Of a stretch of 64,000 nucleotides of DNA, positions 16,390-24,205 are shown in pieces; the stretch's first letter is position 1; each line of letters starts with the position of its first letter. The translations under genes were made by a program, and so were the position numbers. Location: assembly GCF_000772045.1 (NCBI RefSeq), contig NZ_CP009754.1:5642001-5706000 (forward strand), read 5' to 3'. This stretch comes from Streptomyces sp. CCM_MD2014 (GTDB lineage Bacteria > Actinomycetota > Actinomycetes > Streptomycetales > Streptomycetaceae). A model generated the notes under the pieces. It saw only the letters and a list, made by a program, of their open reading frames with translations. It had not been told where the DNA came from and made no database searches.

Positions 16390-17139
16390 ATGCGCCAGAC
16401 CGTGGTCTTCGACGTGGACGGGACGATCTGCTTCGACGGTCGTTCGATACCGGCGGCCATCGCCGAAGCGCTGCGGGACCTCGGGACACAGCACCGTCTC
16501 GTGTTCGCCTCCGCCCGCCCGATCCGGGATCTGCTGCCGGTCCTGCCGCCGGAGTTCCACGACGAGACACTCGTCGGCGGCAACGGCGCGTTCTCCCGCG
16601 ACCGGGGCGACCTCCGGGTCCTGGGCATCGCCCACGAAGACCGGCTGGTGCTCGACGACATCATCGACCGGTACGGCCTGAAGGTGCTGATCGACGGCGA
16701 CTGGGACTACTGCTACACCGGCGACGAGGCGCACGGGATCTTCCGGCAGCTCGACGCGGGACGCCTCGCCTCGAACGTTCCCAGAGAGCGGATCGCCCAG
16801 TATTCCAAGGCCGTCGTCTTCACCACGGACCCCGAAGTCCTGCGGCGGCTGGAGGAGACGGGGCTGTCGCTCAACGTGCACCCCGACGAGGGCATCGTCG
16901 ACATCGCGCCCAGCGGGATCACCAAGTACCACGCGCTGGACAGGCTCGGGCTGACGGACCACGGGTACCTCGCGTTCGGCAACGACGCCAACGACGAGCG
17001 CATGCTGCGGCACGCGAAGGTGAGTTACCGCGTCGGCACGCACCCGGCCCTGGCCTTCGCCGACCATCACCTCACCCCGGACACGGTCCACCAGGCCATC
17101 CGCGACCTCGCCCGCACCGGCGCCCGCCCGGGCGCGTGA
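16390..17139 (+). CDS. HAD-superfamily (Cof-type) hydrolase
   Basis: A 249-residue HAD IIB phosphatase. Motif I is VVFDVDGTICFDG (residues 5-17), motif II is FASARP, motif III lies around KYHALDRLGL (K), and motif IV is FGNDANDERML (GNDxxD). Cap-domain length fits Cof/YbiV sugar-phosphate or cofactor phosphatases. The ATG at 16390 begins the conserved MRQTVVFDVDG; the in-frame upstream region is arginine-rich non-coding. Only a weak AGG lies upstream. Substrate unknown. Confidence 0.85.
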   Translation: MRQTVVFDVDGTICFDGRSIPAAIAEALRDLGTQHRLVFASARPIRDLLPVLPPEFHDETLVGGNGAFSRDRGDLRVLGIAHEDRLVLDDIIDRYGLKVLIDGDWDYCYTGDEAHGIFRQLDAGRLASNVPRERIAQYSKAVVFTTDPEVLRRLEETGLSLNVHPDEGIVDIAPSGITKYHALDRLGLTDHGYLAFGNDANDERMLRHAKVSYRVGTHPALAFADHHLTPDTVHQAIRDLARTGARPGA

Positions 17140-17172
17140 GACGAGCGCGCGCGTCGGCGGCCTCCCGCGCGG

Positions 17173-17316
17173 TCACTCCGACTGCTTGAGCAGGGCGGCG
17201 GCCAACTGCTGCGCGGCCCCGTCCGACAGGGACCCGTTGTCGAACGGCAGCCGGTACCACAGCACCGCGAACACCTGGTCGGCCACGAGGTCCACGGGGG
17301 CGTGGTACGCCAGTTC
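17173..17316 (-). pseudogene. C-terminal remnant of a TetR-family regulator
   Basis: About 47 codons (ELAYHAPVDLVADQVFAVLW, YRLPFDNGSLSDGAAQQLAA, LLKQSE, stop) match the end of TetR_C-type ligand domains, where a DxVxDQVF-x-LWYRL helix is characteristic. There is no HTH or start in frame upstream; the frame runs into the HxlR-peroxiredoxin gene, which ends at 17327. It is a fragment left by deletion or insertion of the neighbouring gene. Confidence 0.6.
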
Positions 17317-17326
17317 GCCCGCACTT

Positions 17327-18205
17327 CTAGCCGGGCTCTCTGCCGAGGTCGAGCGCCTGCCGCACCGCGGCGGGGATGTCGCCGACGGGGAAGAGCACGT
17401 GCCGTACGACGCGGTCGGGTCCGACGACGAGGACGAGGCGTTTGACGCGCAGGCTCTGCCCGGCCCGGAAGGTCGGCAGACGCAGCGCGGCGGTGAGCTG
17501 GAGGCGCTCGTCGGAGAGCAGGGGGAACGGCAGATCCTCGGCCCGCGCGAACGCGGCCTGCTCCTGCGGCGTCTGGGTGCTGACCCCGTGGACGGCGATG
17601 CCCTCCGCCTGGAACCGCGGCCAGGCGGCACGGAACTGGCGGTTCTCCAGGGTGCAGCCCGCGCTGCCCGGGACCGCCGGTGCGGTGACGTCGGCGGGCA
17701 CTCCGGGGACGCCCGTCGCGGGGTAGGTGAACAGGACCGTCGCCCGGGCCGCGGCGGCCACGGGATCGTACGCGCGACCGCCGGGGCCCGGGAGCCGCAG
17801 GCCGGCCGGGACACGCTCGCCCGCCAAGGAGGCGACCCGGCGCGCCTCGGCCCCCTCGTCGGAAGCCCCGCCGCTGAGCGTGCCGTCCCCCAGCAGCCAC
17901 CGGTCGGCCCAGTCCTGGAGCGAGACCAGCGTGGGCAGCAGTCCGCGGCCCTGCTCGGTCAGCACGTACTCGTGACGGGGCGGACGCTCCTGGTAGAGGC
18001 GTCGCTCCAGCACACCGTGCTCGGTCAGCGTGCGCAGGCGTTCCGCGAGGACCTTGCGGGAGACGGACAGTTCGGTCGCCAGCCGGTCGAACCGCACGTG
18101 CCCCCGGGCGACCTCCCGCAGTACGAGCAGACTCCACCAGTCGCCCACCACCGCCGCGGCCTGCGCGATGCCGCAGGCGTCGTCGGCCACGCGTCGTGGA
18201 TGCAT
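17327..18205 (-). CDS. HxlR-type regulator fused to a peroxiredoxin (AhpC/TSA) domain
   Basis: The 292-residue protein has two domains. Residues 1-110 are a winged-helix HxlR/MarR-like DNA-binding domain (CGIAQAAAVVGDWWSLLVLR, FDRLATELSVSRKVLAERLR, YVLTEQGRGLLP). Residues 125-292 are a thioredoxin-fold redoxin (TVLFTYPATGVPG, SAGCTLENRQFRAAWPRF with the candidate peroxidatic cysteine at about 184, HGVSTQTPQEQAAFA, LPFPLLSDE, RLVLVVGPDRVVRHVLFP). The fusion suggests a one-component redox sensor. AGGAG precedes the ATG. It is divergent from an O-methyltransferase gene, with a perfect inverted repeat between them as candidate operator. Confidence 0.85.
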   Translation of the reverse strand: MHPRRVADDACGIAQAAAVVGDWWSLLVLREVARGHVRFDRLATELSVSRKVLAERLRTLTEHGVLERRLYQERPPRHEYVLTEQGRGLLPTLVSLQDWADRWLLGDGTLSGGASDEGAEARRVASLAGERVPAGLRLPGPGGRAYDPVAAAARATVLFTYPATGVPGVPADVTAPAVPGSAGCTLENRQFRAAWPRFQAEGIAVHGVSTQTPQEQAAFARAEDLPFPLLSDERLQLTAALRLPTFRAGQSLRVKRLVLVVGPDRVVRHVLFPVGDIPAAVRQALDLGREPG

Positions 18206-18301
18206 CGTCTCTCCTGGGAAGCGGTAGCGGTAGCGGAAGTCGAAGCGAAGGGGGTTGTGCCGGGCGGCAAACCCTTGGCGGGCCGCCCGGTCCTCATAGT
18301 A

Positions 18302-18340
18302 GGTTCCCTTCGGGAATGCAGTGCGTATCGAAAGGGAACC
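18302..18340. promoter_or_regulatory. 9-bp perfect inverted repeat in the HxlR-redoxin/methyltransferase promoter
   Basis: GGTTCCCTT (18302-18310) and AAGGGAACC (18332-18340) are exact inverted copies with 21 bases between them. The right arm abuts the methyltransferase start (its AAGGGA also serves as the RBS). Candidate binding site for the divergently encoded HxlR-peroxiredoxin protein. Confidence 0.65.
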
Positions 18341-18343
18341 CAC

Positions 18344-19012
18344 ATGTCGCAGCAGACCTGGACAGCCGTCGACGCCTACTTCGACGACCTGCTGGTGGAT
18401 GAGGACGACGCGCTGCTGCAGGCCGTGGCGGACAGTGAGGCGGCGGGTCTGCCCCCGCACCAGGTCTCTCCCGGCCAGGGCAAACTGCTGAGCCTGCTGG
18501 CCACGTTGCGGGGCGCCCGCACGGTTCTGGAGATCGGCACCCTCGGCGGCTACAGCACCATCTGGCTCGCCCGGGCCCTGCCCGCGGACGGACGCCTGGT
18601 CACTGTGGAGGCGGACGCGACATGCGCTGCCGTCGCCGCCGCCAACATCTCCCGGGCCGGGCTGGACGGCATCGTGGACCTGCGCGTCGGCAAGGCCCTG
18701 GACGTGCTCCCGCGGCTGGCGGACGAGAGGCGAGACCTCTTCGACCTGGTGTTCATCGACGCCGACAAGCCGTCCAACCCCCAGTACCTCGAATGGGCGT
18801 TGAAGCTCACCCGGCCGGGCAGCGTCATCATCGGCGACAACGTCGTCCGGAACGGCGCGGTGACCGACGCGGCCAGCACCGACCCCCGCGTCCAGGGCGT
18901 CCGCCGCTTCACCGAACTGATCTCCCAGCACCCGCGGCTGAGTGCCACCACGATCCAGACCGTCGGTTCCAAGGGCTACGACGGCTTCACCCTCGCACTC
19001 GTCACCCGCTAG
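18344..19012 (+). CDS. SAM-dependent O-methyltransferase (class I, catechol/caffeoyl-CoA type)
   Basis: This 222-residue Methyltransf_3 family protein has the SAM-binding motif VLEIGTLGGYSTIWLARAL (about 66-84), the acidic loop VTVEADATCAAVAAANI, LVFIDADKPSNPQYLEWALK (metal-binding Asp) and IIGDNVVRNGAV, and ends KGYDGFTLALV. The family methylates catechols, caffeoyl-CoA or small antibiotic precursors with a divalent metal. RBS AAGGGA is six bases before the ATG. It is divergent from the redox-sensing HxlR fusion, which probably controls it. The acceptor substrate is unknown. Confidence 0.88.
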   Translation: MSQQTWTAVDAYFDDLLVDEDDALLQAVADSEAAGLPPHQVSPGQGKLLSLLATLRGARTVLEIGTLGGYSTIWLARALPADGRLVTVEADATCAAVAAANISRAGLDGIVDLRVGKALDVLPRLADERRDLFDLVFIDADKPSNPQYLEWALKLTRPGSVIIGDNVVRNGAVTDAASTDPRVQGVRRFTELISQHPRLSATTIQTVGSKGYDGFTLALVTR

Positions 19013-19030
19013 AGAGCCGGAGGGAGCGGC

Positions 19031-19804
19031 ATGGCGCAGGCAACCGACGTCCGTCACACCCCCGTGGCACCCACCCGCACCCAGCGGCTGGCGTCCGGCG
19101 CGAAGGTCGGCGCGCACCGGCACGACGACCACCAGATCGTCTACGCGGGCCGCGGCGTGCTGTCCGTCACCACCGGCGCCGGCACCTGGGTGGCCCCGGC
19201 GAACCGCGCCGTCTGGGTGCCCGCCGGCACCGTCCACCACCACCAGGCGCACGGCGACCTCGAACTGCACCTGGTGGGGCTGCCCGCGTGGGAGAACCCG
19301 CTGGGGCTGGACGCCCCCGCCGTCGTCGCGGTGAGCCCGCTGCTGCGCGAGCTGATCATCTCGTACACCCGCACCGAGAACGACGACAGCCAGGAGCACA
19401 GACGGCTGCGCGCGGTGCTCCTGGACCAGTTGCGGACCTCGGACCACCAGCCCGTGCATCTGCCGACGCCGCACGACCCCCTGCTGCGGGCGCTCTGCGA
19501 CCTGCTGCGGTCCGACCCGTCGGACAACCGCACACTCGCCGAACTGGGGCGGGAGGTCGGGGCGAGCCGGCGCACGCTGTCCCGGCTGTTCAGCGACGAC
19601 CTCGGCATGACGTTCCCCCAGTGGCGCACCCAGCTGCGGCTCCACCGGGCGCTGGTGCTGCTGGCGGAGGACACCCCCGTGACCCGGATCGCCCATCAGT
19701 GCGGCTGGTCGTCCGCCGGCGCCTTCATCGACGTCTTCCGCCGCGCGTTCGGTCACACGCCCGGTACGTATCGTCAGCGGAGCGAAAGGAGCGTCTCACT
19801 GTGA
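19031..19804 (+). CDS. AraC-family transcriptional regulator with N-terminal cupin
   Basis: The 257-residue regulator has residues 15-90 as a cupin effector domain (VGAHRHDDHQIVYAGRGVL, WVPAGTVHHHQAHG) and residues 155-250 as the double-HTH AraC domain (LAELGREVGASRRTLSRLFS, PVTRIAHQCGWSSAGAFIDV, FRRAFGHTPGTYRQ). It follows the methyltransferase by 18 bases and its stop overlaps the acetyltransferase GTG (GTGA), so methyltransferase, regulator and acetyltransferase probably form one operon. The strong RBS GGAGGGAG supports the ATG. The effector is unknown; the histidine-rich cupin might hold a metal. Confidence 0.9.
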   Translation: MAQATDVRHTPVAPTRTQRLASGAKVGAHRHDDHQIVYAGRGVLSVTTGAGTWVAPANRAVWVPAGTVHHHQAHGDLELHLVGLPAWENPLGLDAPAVVAVSPLLRELIISYTRTENDDSQEHRRLRAVLLDQLRTSDHQPVHLPTPHDPLLRALCDLLRSDPSDNRTLAELGREVGASRRTLSRLFSDDLGMTFPQWRTQLRLHRALVLLAEDTPVTRIAHQCGWSSAGAFIDVFRRAFGHTPGTYRQRSERSVSL

Positions 19805-20409
19805 CGGACGGTCACGAGGAAAGGGTCCTGGCCCGGATCGCCAAGGGGCTCGTCTACACCGAGTCGGAAGCGGCCTTCCAGGCCCCTCTGCGGCGGACGG
19901 AGCAGATCTTCGCGTACAACCACACCCCGCCGGGCCAGACGGAGAAGCGGCGGTCGCTGCTGACCGAGATCTTCGGCTCGGTCGGCGAACGGACCGTGCT
20001 CCTGCCGCCGTTCCACGCCGGGTTCGGCAGCAACGTCCACATCGGCGACGACTTCTTCGGGAACGTGAACCTGACCTTCGTCGACGACGTCGAGATACGC
20101 ATCGGCCACGGGGTCATGATCGCCCCCAGCGTGACGCTGACCACGACGGGGCATCCGGTTCACCCGTCCCGGCGCGTGGACTTCGGCAGGTTCTCCGAGC
20201 CGATCGTGATCGAGGACAAGGTGTGGATCGGCAGCAACGCGGTGGTGCTGCCCGGCGTCCGCATCGGGTACGGGTCGGTCATCGGCGCCGGCAGCGTCGT
20301 GAGCCGCGACATCCCTCCGATGTCCGTCGCGGTCGGCACACCGTGCCGGGTGACCCGCACCATCACGGACGAGGACCTGACCACCCGAGCCGCCGCCGCC
20401 GACGACTGA
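19801..20409 (+). CDS. Maltose/galactoside O-acetyltransferase-type (LbH) enzyme
   Basis: The 202-residue hexapeptide acyltransferase of the LacA/Maa family has an N-terminal Mac domain (ERVLARIAKGLVYTESEA, about 6-23) followed by left-handed beta-helix turns (NVHIGDDFFGNVNLTFVDDV, EIRIGHGVMIAPSVTL, VWIGSNAVVLPGVRIGYGSV, IGAGSVVSRDIPPMSVAVG). The catalytic histidine is in TTTGHPVHPSRR. Transfers acetyl from acetyl-CoA to a sugar or similar alcohol. The GTG start at 19801 overlaps the AraC stop, indicating coupling. A strong hairpin lies 54 bases after the stop. Confidence 0.9.
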   Translation: MTDGHEERVLARIAKGLVYTESEAAFQAPLRRTEQIFAYNHTPPGQTEKRRSLLTEIFGSVGERTVLLPPFHAGFGSNVHIGDDFFGNVNLTFVDDVEIRIGHGVMIAPSVTLTTTGHPVHPSRRVDFGRFSEPIVIEDKVWIGSNAVVLPGVRIGYGSVIGAGSVVSRDIPPMSVAVGTPCRVTRTITDEDLTTRAAAADD

Positions 20410-20462
20410 GAAGCTGTCCGTCCGGTTGGGCGAAGCGGCTCCCGCGCATCCTGTCCGCGGGC

Positions 20463-20488
20463 GGCGTCCCCGGCATGCCGGGGACGCC
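20463..20488. terminator. Bidirectional hairpin between convergent genes
   Basis: GGCGTCCCCGGC (20463-20474) pairs perfectly with GCCGGGGACGCC (20477-20488) around AT. It sits between the acetyltransferase stop and the end of the convergent CMD gene, so it can terminate both. Confidence 0.75.
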
Positions 20489-20528
20489 GGGGCCTTCGCC
20501 CCCAGCGGTGACGACGCCCGCCCCGACG

Positions 20529-21017
20529 TCAGTCCGCCACGGCCGTCGCGAACATCCCCGCCTCGTACGAGCCGCCCTTCTGGTGCGTGATCACGGCGAG
20601 CCGGTTGGCCGCGTTGATCAGGGCGACCAGGAAGATCAGCGCGGCGACCTGGTCGTCGTCGTAGTGCTTGCGCACCAGGGCCCACGTCTCGTCGGACACG
20701 CCCTCGTGCGCGTCGGCGAGCCGGGTGCCCTCCTCGGCGAGGGCCAGCGCCGCCTGCTCGGCCTCGGTGAACACGGTGGACTCGCGCCAGGCGGCGACCA
20801 GGTGCAGCCGGACCGCGCTCTCCCCGGCGGCCGCGGCCTCCTTGACGTGCATGTCGATGCAGTGGCCGCAGCCGTTGATCTGGCTGGCCCGCAGCGACAC
20901 CAGCTCCTGGGTGGCCTTCGGCAGCGCCGACTCGTGCATCAGCATGCCCATGCCCGCGAACCGCTTCGCGAACCGACCGCCGAACTCGTTCTCGAAGAGG
21001 TTGAATCGAGTGTCCAT
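20529..21017 (-). CDS. Carboxymuconolactone decarboxylase (AhpD-like) family protein
   Basis: This 162-residue all-helical protein has the CxxC-H active site CGHCIDMHVKEAAAAGE (about 50-66) typical of AhpD-like peroxidase or disulfide-exchange members of the CMD family. AGGA lies upstream of the ATG at 21017. It is transcribed away from a SigJ-type sigma factor gene, a pairing seen widely in actinobacteria, where the sigma factor probably drives CMD expression under stress. Most such proteins reduce peroxides or alkylhydroperoxide reductase; a decarboxylase role is unlikely. Confidence 0.88.
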   Translation of the reverse strand: MDTRFNLFENEFGGRFAKRFAGMGMLMHESALPKATQELVSLRASQINGCGHCIDMHVKEAAAAGESAVRLHLVAAWRESTVFTEAEQAALALAEEGTRLADAHEGVSDETWALVRKHYDDDQVAALIFLVALINAANRLAVITHQKGGSYEAGMFATAVAD

Positions 21018-21192
21018 GATCTCGTCCTCGCTGTGTCGATGCCTCGGTGACGCACACAAGACACCGGCGCCCCGCCACCCCGTGACAGACCACCGATGTG
21101 ACACAGGCCACCCTCGACGGCTGTCACGGAACCGCGCCGGCCGGTGTCCTGTGCGCGTGACACCGCCGGAACCGAACGAACGGGAGAAGCTG

Positions 21193-22128
21193 GTGACCAG
21201 CGAGGACAACGGACGCGAACAGGCCGACGCGACCGGCGGCCGCGGCTGTGCGGACGCGGCCACCGAGGACTTCGTCGCCCACCGCAACCTGCTCTTCACC
21301 GTCGCCTACGAGATGCTCGGCTCGGCCGCCGACGCCGAGGACGTGCTCCAGGAGACCTGGCTGAAATGGGCGGGCGTCGATCTCGAAACGGTGCGCGACC
21401 GGCGCGCGTACCTGGTCCGCATCACCACCCGCCAGTCCCTGAACCGGCTGCGCACGCTCGGCCGCCGCAAGGAGTCCTACGTCGGCTCCTGGCTGCCCGA
21501 GCCGCTGCTCACCACGCCCGACGTGGCCGAGGACGTCGAGCTGGCCGACAGCGTGTCGATGGCGATGATGCTGGTCCTGGAGACGCTGGCGCCGGTCGAA
21601 CGGGCGGTGTTCGTCCTGCGCGAGGTGTTCGACCTCGGCTACGACGAGATCGCCGAGGCGGTGGAGAAGAGCCCTGCCGCCGTACGGCAGATCGCGCACC
21701 GCGCCCGCGCGCACGTGGCGGCCCGGCGCCCGCGCGGGGAGGTCACGGCGGCGGAGTCCCGCCGGGCGCTCGCGGCGTTCCAGCGGGCGGTGGAGACGGG
21801 CGACCTGCAGGGCCTGCTCGACATCCTCTCCCCGGACGTCGTCCTCCTCGGCGACGGCGGCGGCATCAAGCAGGCGGTGCTGCGGCCCATCGTGGGTGCC
21901 GACAAGGTGGCCCGCCTCATGCTCGGCGGACTGGTCAGGCTGCCCGTCGCGGTGACCATGGACCCGGCCCAGGTCAACGGGCACCCGTCCCTGGTCATCA
22001 GGCTCGACGGCGAGCTCGACACCGTGGTCGCGGTCCACATGGAGGCCGGGCGCATCAAGGGTCTCTACGCGGTGCGCAACCCGGAGAAGCTGTCGCACAT
22101 GCAAGAGGCGACGGCCCTGAGCCGCTGA
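21193..22128 (+). CDS. sigJ: ECF sigma factor SigJ family with SnoaL-like tail
   Basis: The 311-residue sigma factor carries region 2 (FVAHRNLLFTVAYEMLGSAA, DAEDVLQETWLKW; residues about 25-60), region 4 (LETLAPVERAVFVLREVFDL, YDEIAEAVEKSPAAVRQIAH; about 135-175) and a C-terminal SnoaL/NTF2-like domain (ALAAFQRAVETGDLQGLLDI, SPDVVLLGDGGGI, KLSHMQEA), which replaces an anti-sigma partner in this group. The GTG at 21193 has GGGAG eight bases upstream; an earlier GTG at 21157 lacks a signal. It is divergent from the CMD gene with 175 bases between, the expected target promoter. Confidence 0.88.
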   Translation: MTSEDNGREQADATGGRGCADAATEDFVAHRNLLFTVAYEMLGSAADAEDVLQETWLKWAGVDLETVRDRRAYLVRITTRQSLNRLRTLGRRKESYVGSWLPEPLLTTPDVAEDVELADSVSMAMMLVLETLAPVERAVFVLREVFDLGYDEIAEAVEKSPAAVRQIAHRARAHVAARRPRGEVTAAESRRALAAFQRAVETGDLQGLLDILSPDVVLLGDGGGIKQAVLRPIVGADKVARLMLGGLVRLPVAVTMDPAQVNGHPSLVIRLDGELDTVVAVHMEAGRIKGLYAVRNPEKLSHMQEATALSR

Positions 22129-22158
22129 CCGACGGCCGGCTCGGCGAGGCTGACCGGC

Positions 22159-22953
22159 TCAGCGCGGTTCCGGCAGCGTCTCGCCGGTCTCCAGCAGCGT
22201 CTTCAGACTGGACAGCAGGGCCGGCCAGCCGTGCTGGATCATCTCGCGGACGGTGCTGCCGGGCTCGAACCCGTCGTGGACGACGGTCAGCTTCACCGAG
22301 CCGCCGCCGAGGTCCTCGATGTCGAAGGCGACCTTCGAGCGCCGCTCGGCGGAGAGCCTGGCCAGGGTCTCGTCGTCGATCCCGTTGGCCGCCGCCCATT
22401 GCGGCGTGAAGGTGTGCCAGGTGTACGACAGCCGGCGGGGCGGGTCGGACTCGAGGACGACCTGCTCGGGGTGGGCGGTCTCCGCCCCCCGCTCCCGCCA
22501 CACCACGGGCGACCCGGCCGCCCAGTCGGTGCCGAACTCCAGCCCCCAGTAGCGACGGGTGAAGGCCGGGTCGGTGAGCCCCTGCCACACCTTCTCCGGC
22601 GTGGCCTTGATGTACGTCGTGTACACGAACGCGTTGCTGTCCATGGCGGTGTCCTCCAGCGCGTGCTTGAGGTCGGCGAGTGCGTGCACCCGCTCACGGT
22701 CGTAGCGGCTGATCCAGCGTTCGGCGATGGCGTTGATCGGTTCGGCGTTGAGGTAGTGCAGCTTCTCCCGGCCCCGCCGCACGGTGGTGACCAGGCCGGC
22801 CGCCTCCAGCACCGCCAGGTGCTTGCTGACCGACTGCCGGGCCATGTCGAGCCCGGCGCACAGCTCGCGCAGGCTCTGCCCGTTGCGCGTGTTCAGACTG
22901 TCCAGCAGCCGTCGCCGGCTGCCGTCGGCCAGTGCCTTGAAGACCTCGTCCAT
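22159..22953 (-). CDS. ArsR-type repressor fused to an AHSA1/SRPBCC domain
   Basis: The 264-residue fusion has residues 1-100 as an ArsR winged helix (MDEVFKALADGSRRRLLDSL, DMARQSVSKHLAVLEAAGLV, RRGREKLHYL). Residues 108-255 are an AHSA1/START-like hydrophobic-ligand fold (FVYTTYIKATPEKVWQGLTD, YWGLEFGTDWAAGSPVVWR, HGWPALLSSLKTLLETGE). No metal cysteines are present, so the SRPBCC domain is the likelier sensor. The start region is duplicated by a 17-bp tandem repeat giving an out-of-frame upstream ATG. It is divergent from the TOPRIM gene, with a large nested dyad between them. Confidence 0.88.
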   Translation of the reverse strand: MDEVFKALADGSRRRLLDSLNTRNGQSLRELCAGLDMARQSVSKHLAVLEAAGLVTTVRRGREKLHYLNAEPINAIAERWISRYDRERVHALADLKHALEDTAMDSNAFVYTTYIKATPEKVWQGLTDPAFTRRYWGLEFGTDWAAGSPVVWRERGAETAHPEQVVLESDPPRRLSYTWHTFTPQWAAANGIDDETLARLSAERRSKVAFDIEDLGGGSVKLTVVHDGFEPGSTVREMIQHGWPALLSSLKTLLETGETLPEPR

Positions 22954-22980
22954 CTCCGCCCCTCGTCCATCTCCGCCCCT
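22944..22980. repeat. 17-bp tandem duplication over the ArsR-AHSA1 start codon
   Basis: CCTCGTCCATCTCCGCC occurs exactly twice (22944-22960 and 22961-22977) followed by CCT. Each copy contains a CAT, that is, an ATG on the minus strand; the second copy (ATG at 22970) is out of frame with the gene and duplicates the purine-rich RBS region. Confidence 0.95.
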
Positions 22981-22981
22981 C

Positions 22982-23037
22982 TGACATGCAGCTCATTGGC
23001 TGCCTTTAACGATAGGCAGCCGAAGGGCTGCATGTCA
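22982..23037. promoter_or_regulatory. 56-bp nested dyad, candidate operator of the ArsR-AHSA1 protein
   Basis: Outer arms TGACATGCAGC (22982-22992) and GCTGCATGTCA (23027-23037) and inner arms GGCTGCCT (22998-23005) and AGGCAGCC (23014-23021) are all perfect and share one centre (between 23009 and 23010). It lies 28 bases before the repressor gene and 44 bases before the TOPRIM gene, so it can control both. Confidence 0.75.
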
Positions 23038-23081
23038 AAACCCACTACCGCGACGACGGACAACGGCGGGAGACTTTCCCC

Positions 23082-23699
23082 ATGACGGACATGGGGGCAC
23101 TGCGGAAGGCAGTCACCGCGTGGGCGGCCGGCGGTCCCGGCGGCCCGGCGCAGGACCTGGCCGACCGGCTGCTCGTCCACACCGCCGTCCTCCTCGAAGG
23201 ACCGAGCGACGCGGCGGCCGTCGACGCGATGGCCGCACGGCACGGCCGGGACCTGGCGGCGGAGGGCGTCTGCGTGCTCCCGATGGGCGGCGCGATGAGC
23301 GTCGGCCGCTTCGCCGACCTCCTCGGGCCCTCCGGCCTGGGCCTGCGCCTGGTGGGCCTGTGCGACGAACGGGAGCAGGACTTCTACGCCCGGGCCCTGA
23401 AGCGCGCCGACGCGCCACCGCACAGCCTCTTCGTCTGCGCGGCCGACCTGGAGGACGAGCTGATCCGCGCGCTGGGCGTGAGTGCGGTGACCGAACTCGT
23501 CGAGGCGGAGGGCGAGTCGCGCCGCCTGCAGACCTTCCTCCAGCAGCCCGCCCAGCAGGGCCGCGCCGCCCAGCAGCAGCTCCGCCGCTTCCTCGGCACC
23601 AAGGCGGGCCGCAAGATCCGCTACGGCCGGGTGCTGGTGGAGGCCCTGGACCCGGCCCGCACACCGGCTCCACTGGCCGGGCTGTTCGCGGCGCTGTGA
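23082..23699 (+). CDS. Stand-alone TOPRIM-domain protein (OLD nuclease-like)
   Basis: The 205-residue protein carries a TOPRIM fold like the C-terminal half of OLD-family nucleases. The glutamate is in VLLEGPSDAAAVDAMAARHG (about 37-56), VCVLPMGGAMSVGRFADLL follows, the acidic pair is in LVGLCDEREQDFYARAL, and ADLEDELIRALG carries further acidic residues. No ABC ATPase domain is present, and none is encoded nearby. Helical C-terminus with QQPAQQGRAAQQQLRRF. Similar short TOPRIM proteins are annotated as ATP-dependent endonucleases although they lack the ATPase. Nuclease activity is inferred. Divergent from the ArsR-AHSA1 repressor. Confidence 0.75.
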   Translation: MTDMGALRKAVTAWAAGGPGGPAQDLADRLLVHTAVLLEGPSDAAAVDAMAARHGRDLAAEGVCVLPMGGAMSVGRFADLLGPSGLGLRLVGLCDEREQDFYARALKRADAPPHSLFVCAADLEDELIRALGVSAVTELVEAEGESRRLQTFLQQPAQQGRAAQQQLRRFLGTKAGRKIRYGRVLVEALDPARTPAPLAGLFAAL

Positions 23700-23780
23700 G
23701 GGCCCGCTGTCAGCGTTGACGTTTCACCCTCCGCGAGAACACCTCGAACCGGCGAGACACCTGATCGACCTGTCTGGCAT

Positions 23781-23990
23781 CTACCTACCGCACAGGGCCT
23801 GGGCGCGCAGTTCCAGCAGATCAACGCAATCACGGAGATCCGGTCGCGGCAGGTCAGCGCGCTCGCGCATCAACGCGATGGCCTGAATACTGCGTCCAGC
23901 GGCCACCAGTTCGTCGACTTGCCGCCGGTCCTCGGCTGAAAGGCGTTCCCACAGAGGATTGTTCACCTGCACATTGAAGCGCTCCGGCAT
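23781..23990 (-). CDS. Small hypothetical protein
   Basis: A 69-residue protein MPERFNVQVNNPLWERLSAE..., predicted fully alpha-helical (RQVDELVAAGRSIQAIALMR). GGAGCC lies upstream of the ATG at 23990 and codon usage in the third position is normal for the organism. It ends LLELRAQALCGR. I do not recognise the family; similar small helical proteins occur as single genes in Streptomyces. It is followed, in the same direction, by no partner: the next gene on that strand (24206-24952) lies upstream with a 215-base gap. Confidence 0.6.
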   Translation of the reverse strand: MPERFNVQVNNPLWERLSAEDRRQVDELVAAGRSIQAIALMRERADLPRPDLRDCVDLLELRAQALCGR

Positions 23991-24205
23991 CACAGGCTCC
24001 CCAAGTTCCCACAGGTCCGTCAGCACCCTGTGGCCCGAGCCGCGCGGCCGTGAACCGGACCCGAACAGGGCGATCCCCCCAGCGTATGGGCGCCACCCCA
24101 GCTCGCCCTTGCACGTCCGCCTCGGACTTGATCGCTCGGACAAGCCGTCCCCTCCGGCGACGGCTGCACACCGCCCTGTGTGAAGCGCGGTCGATCTGCG
24201 CAGCC

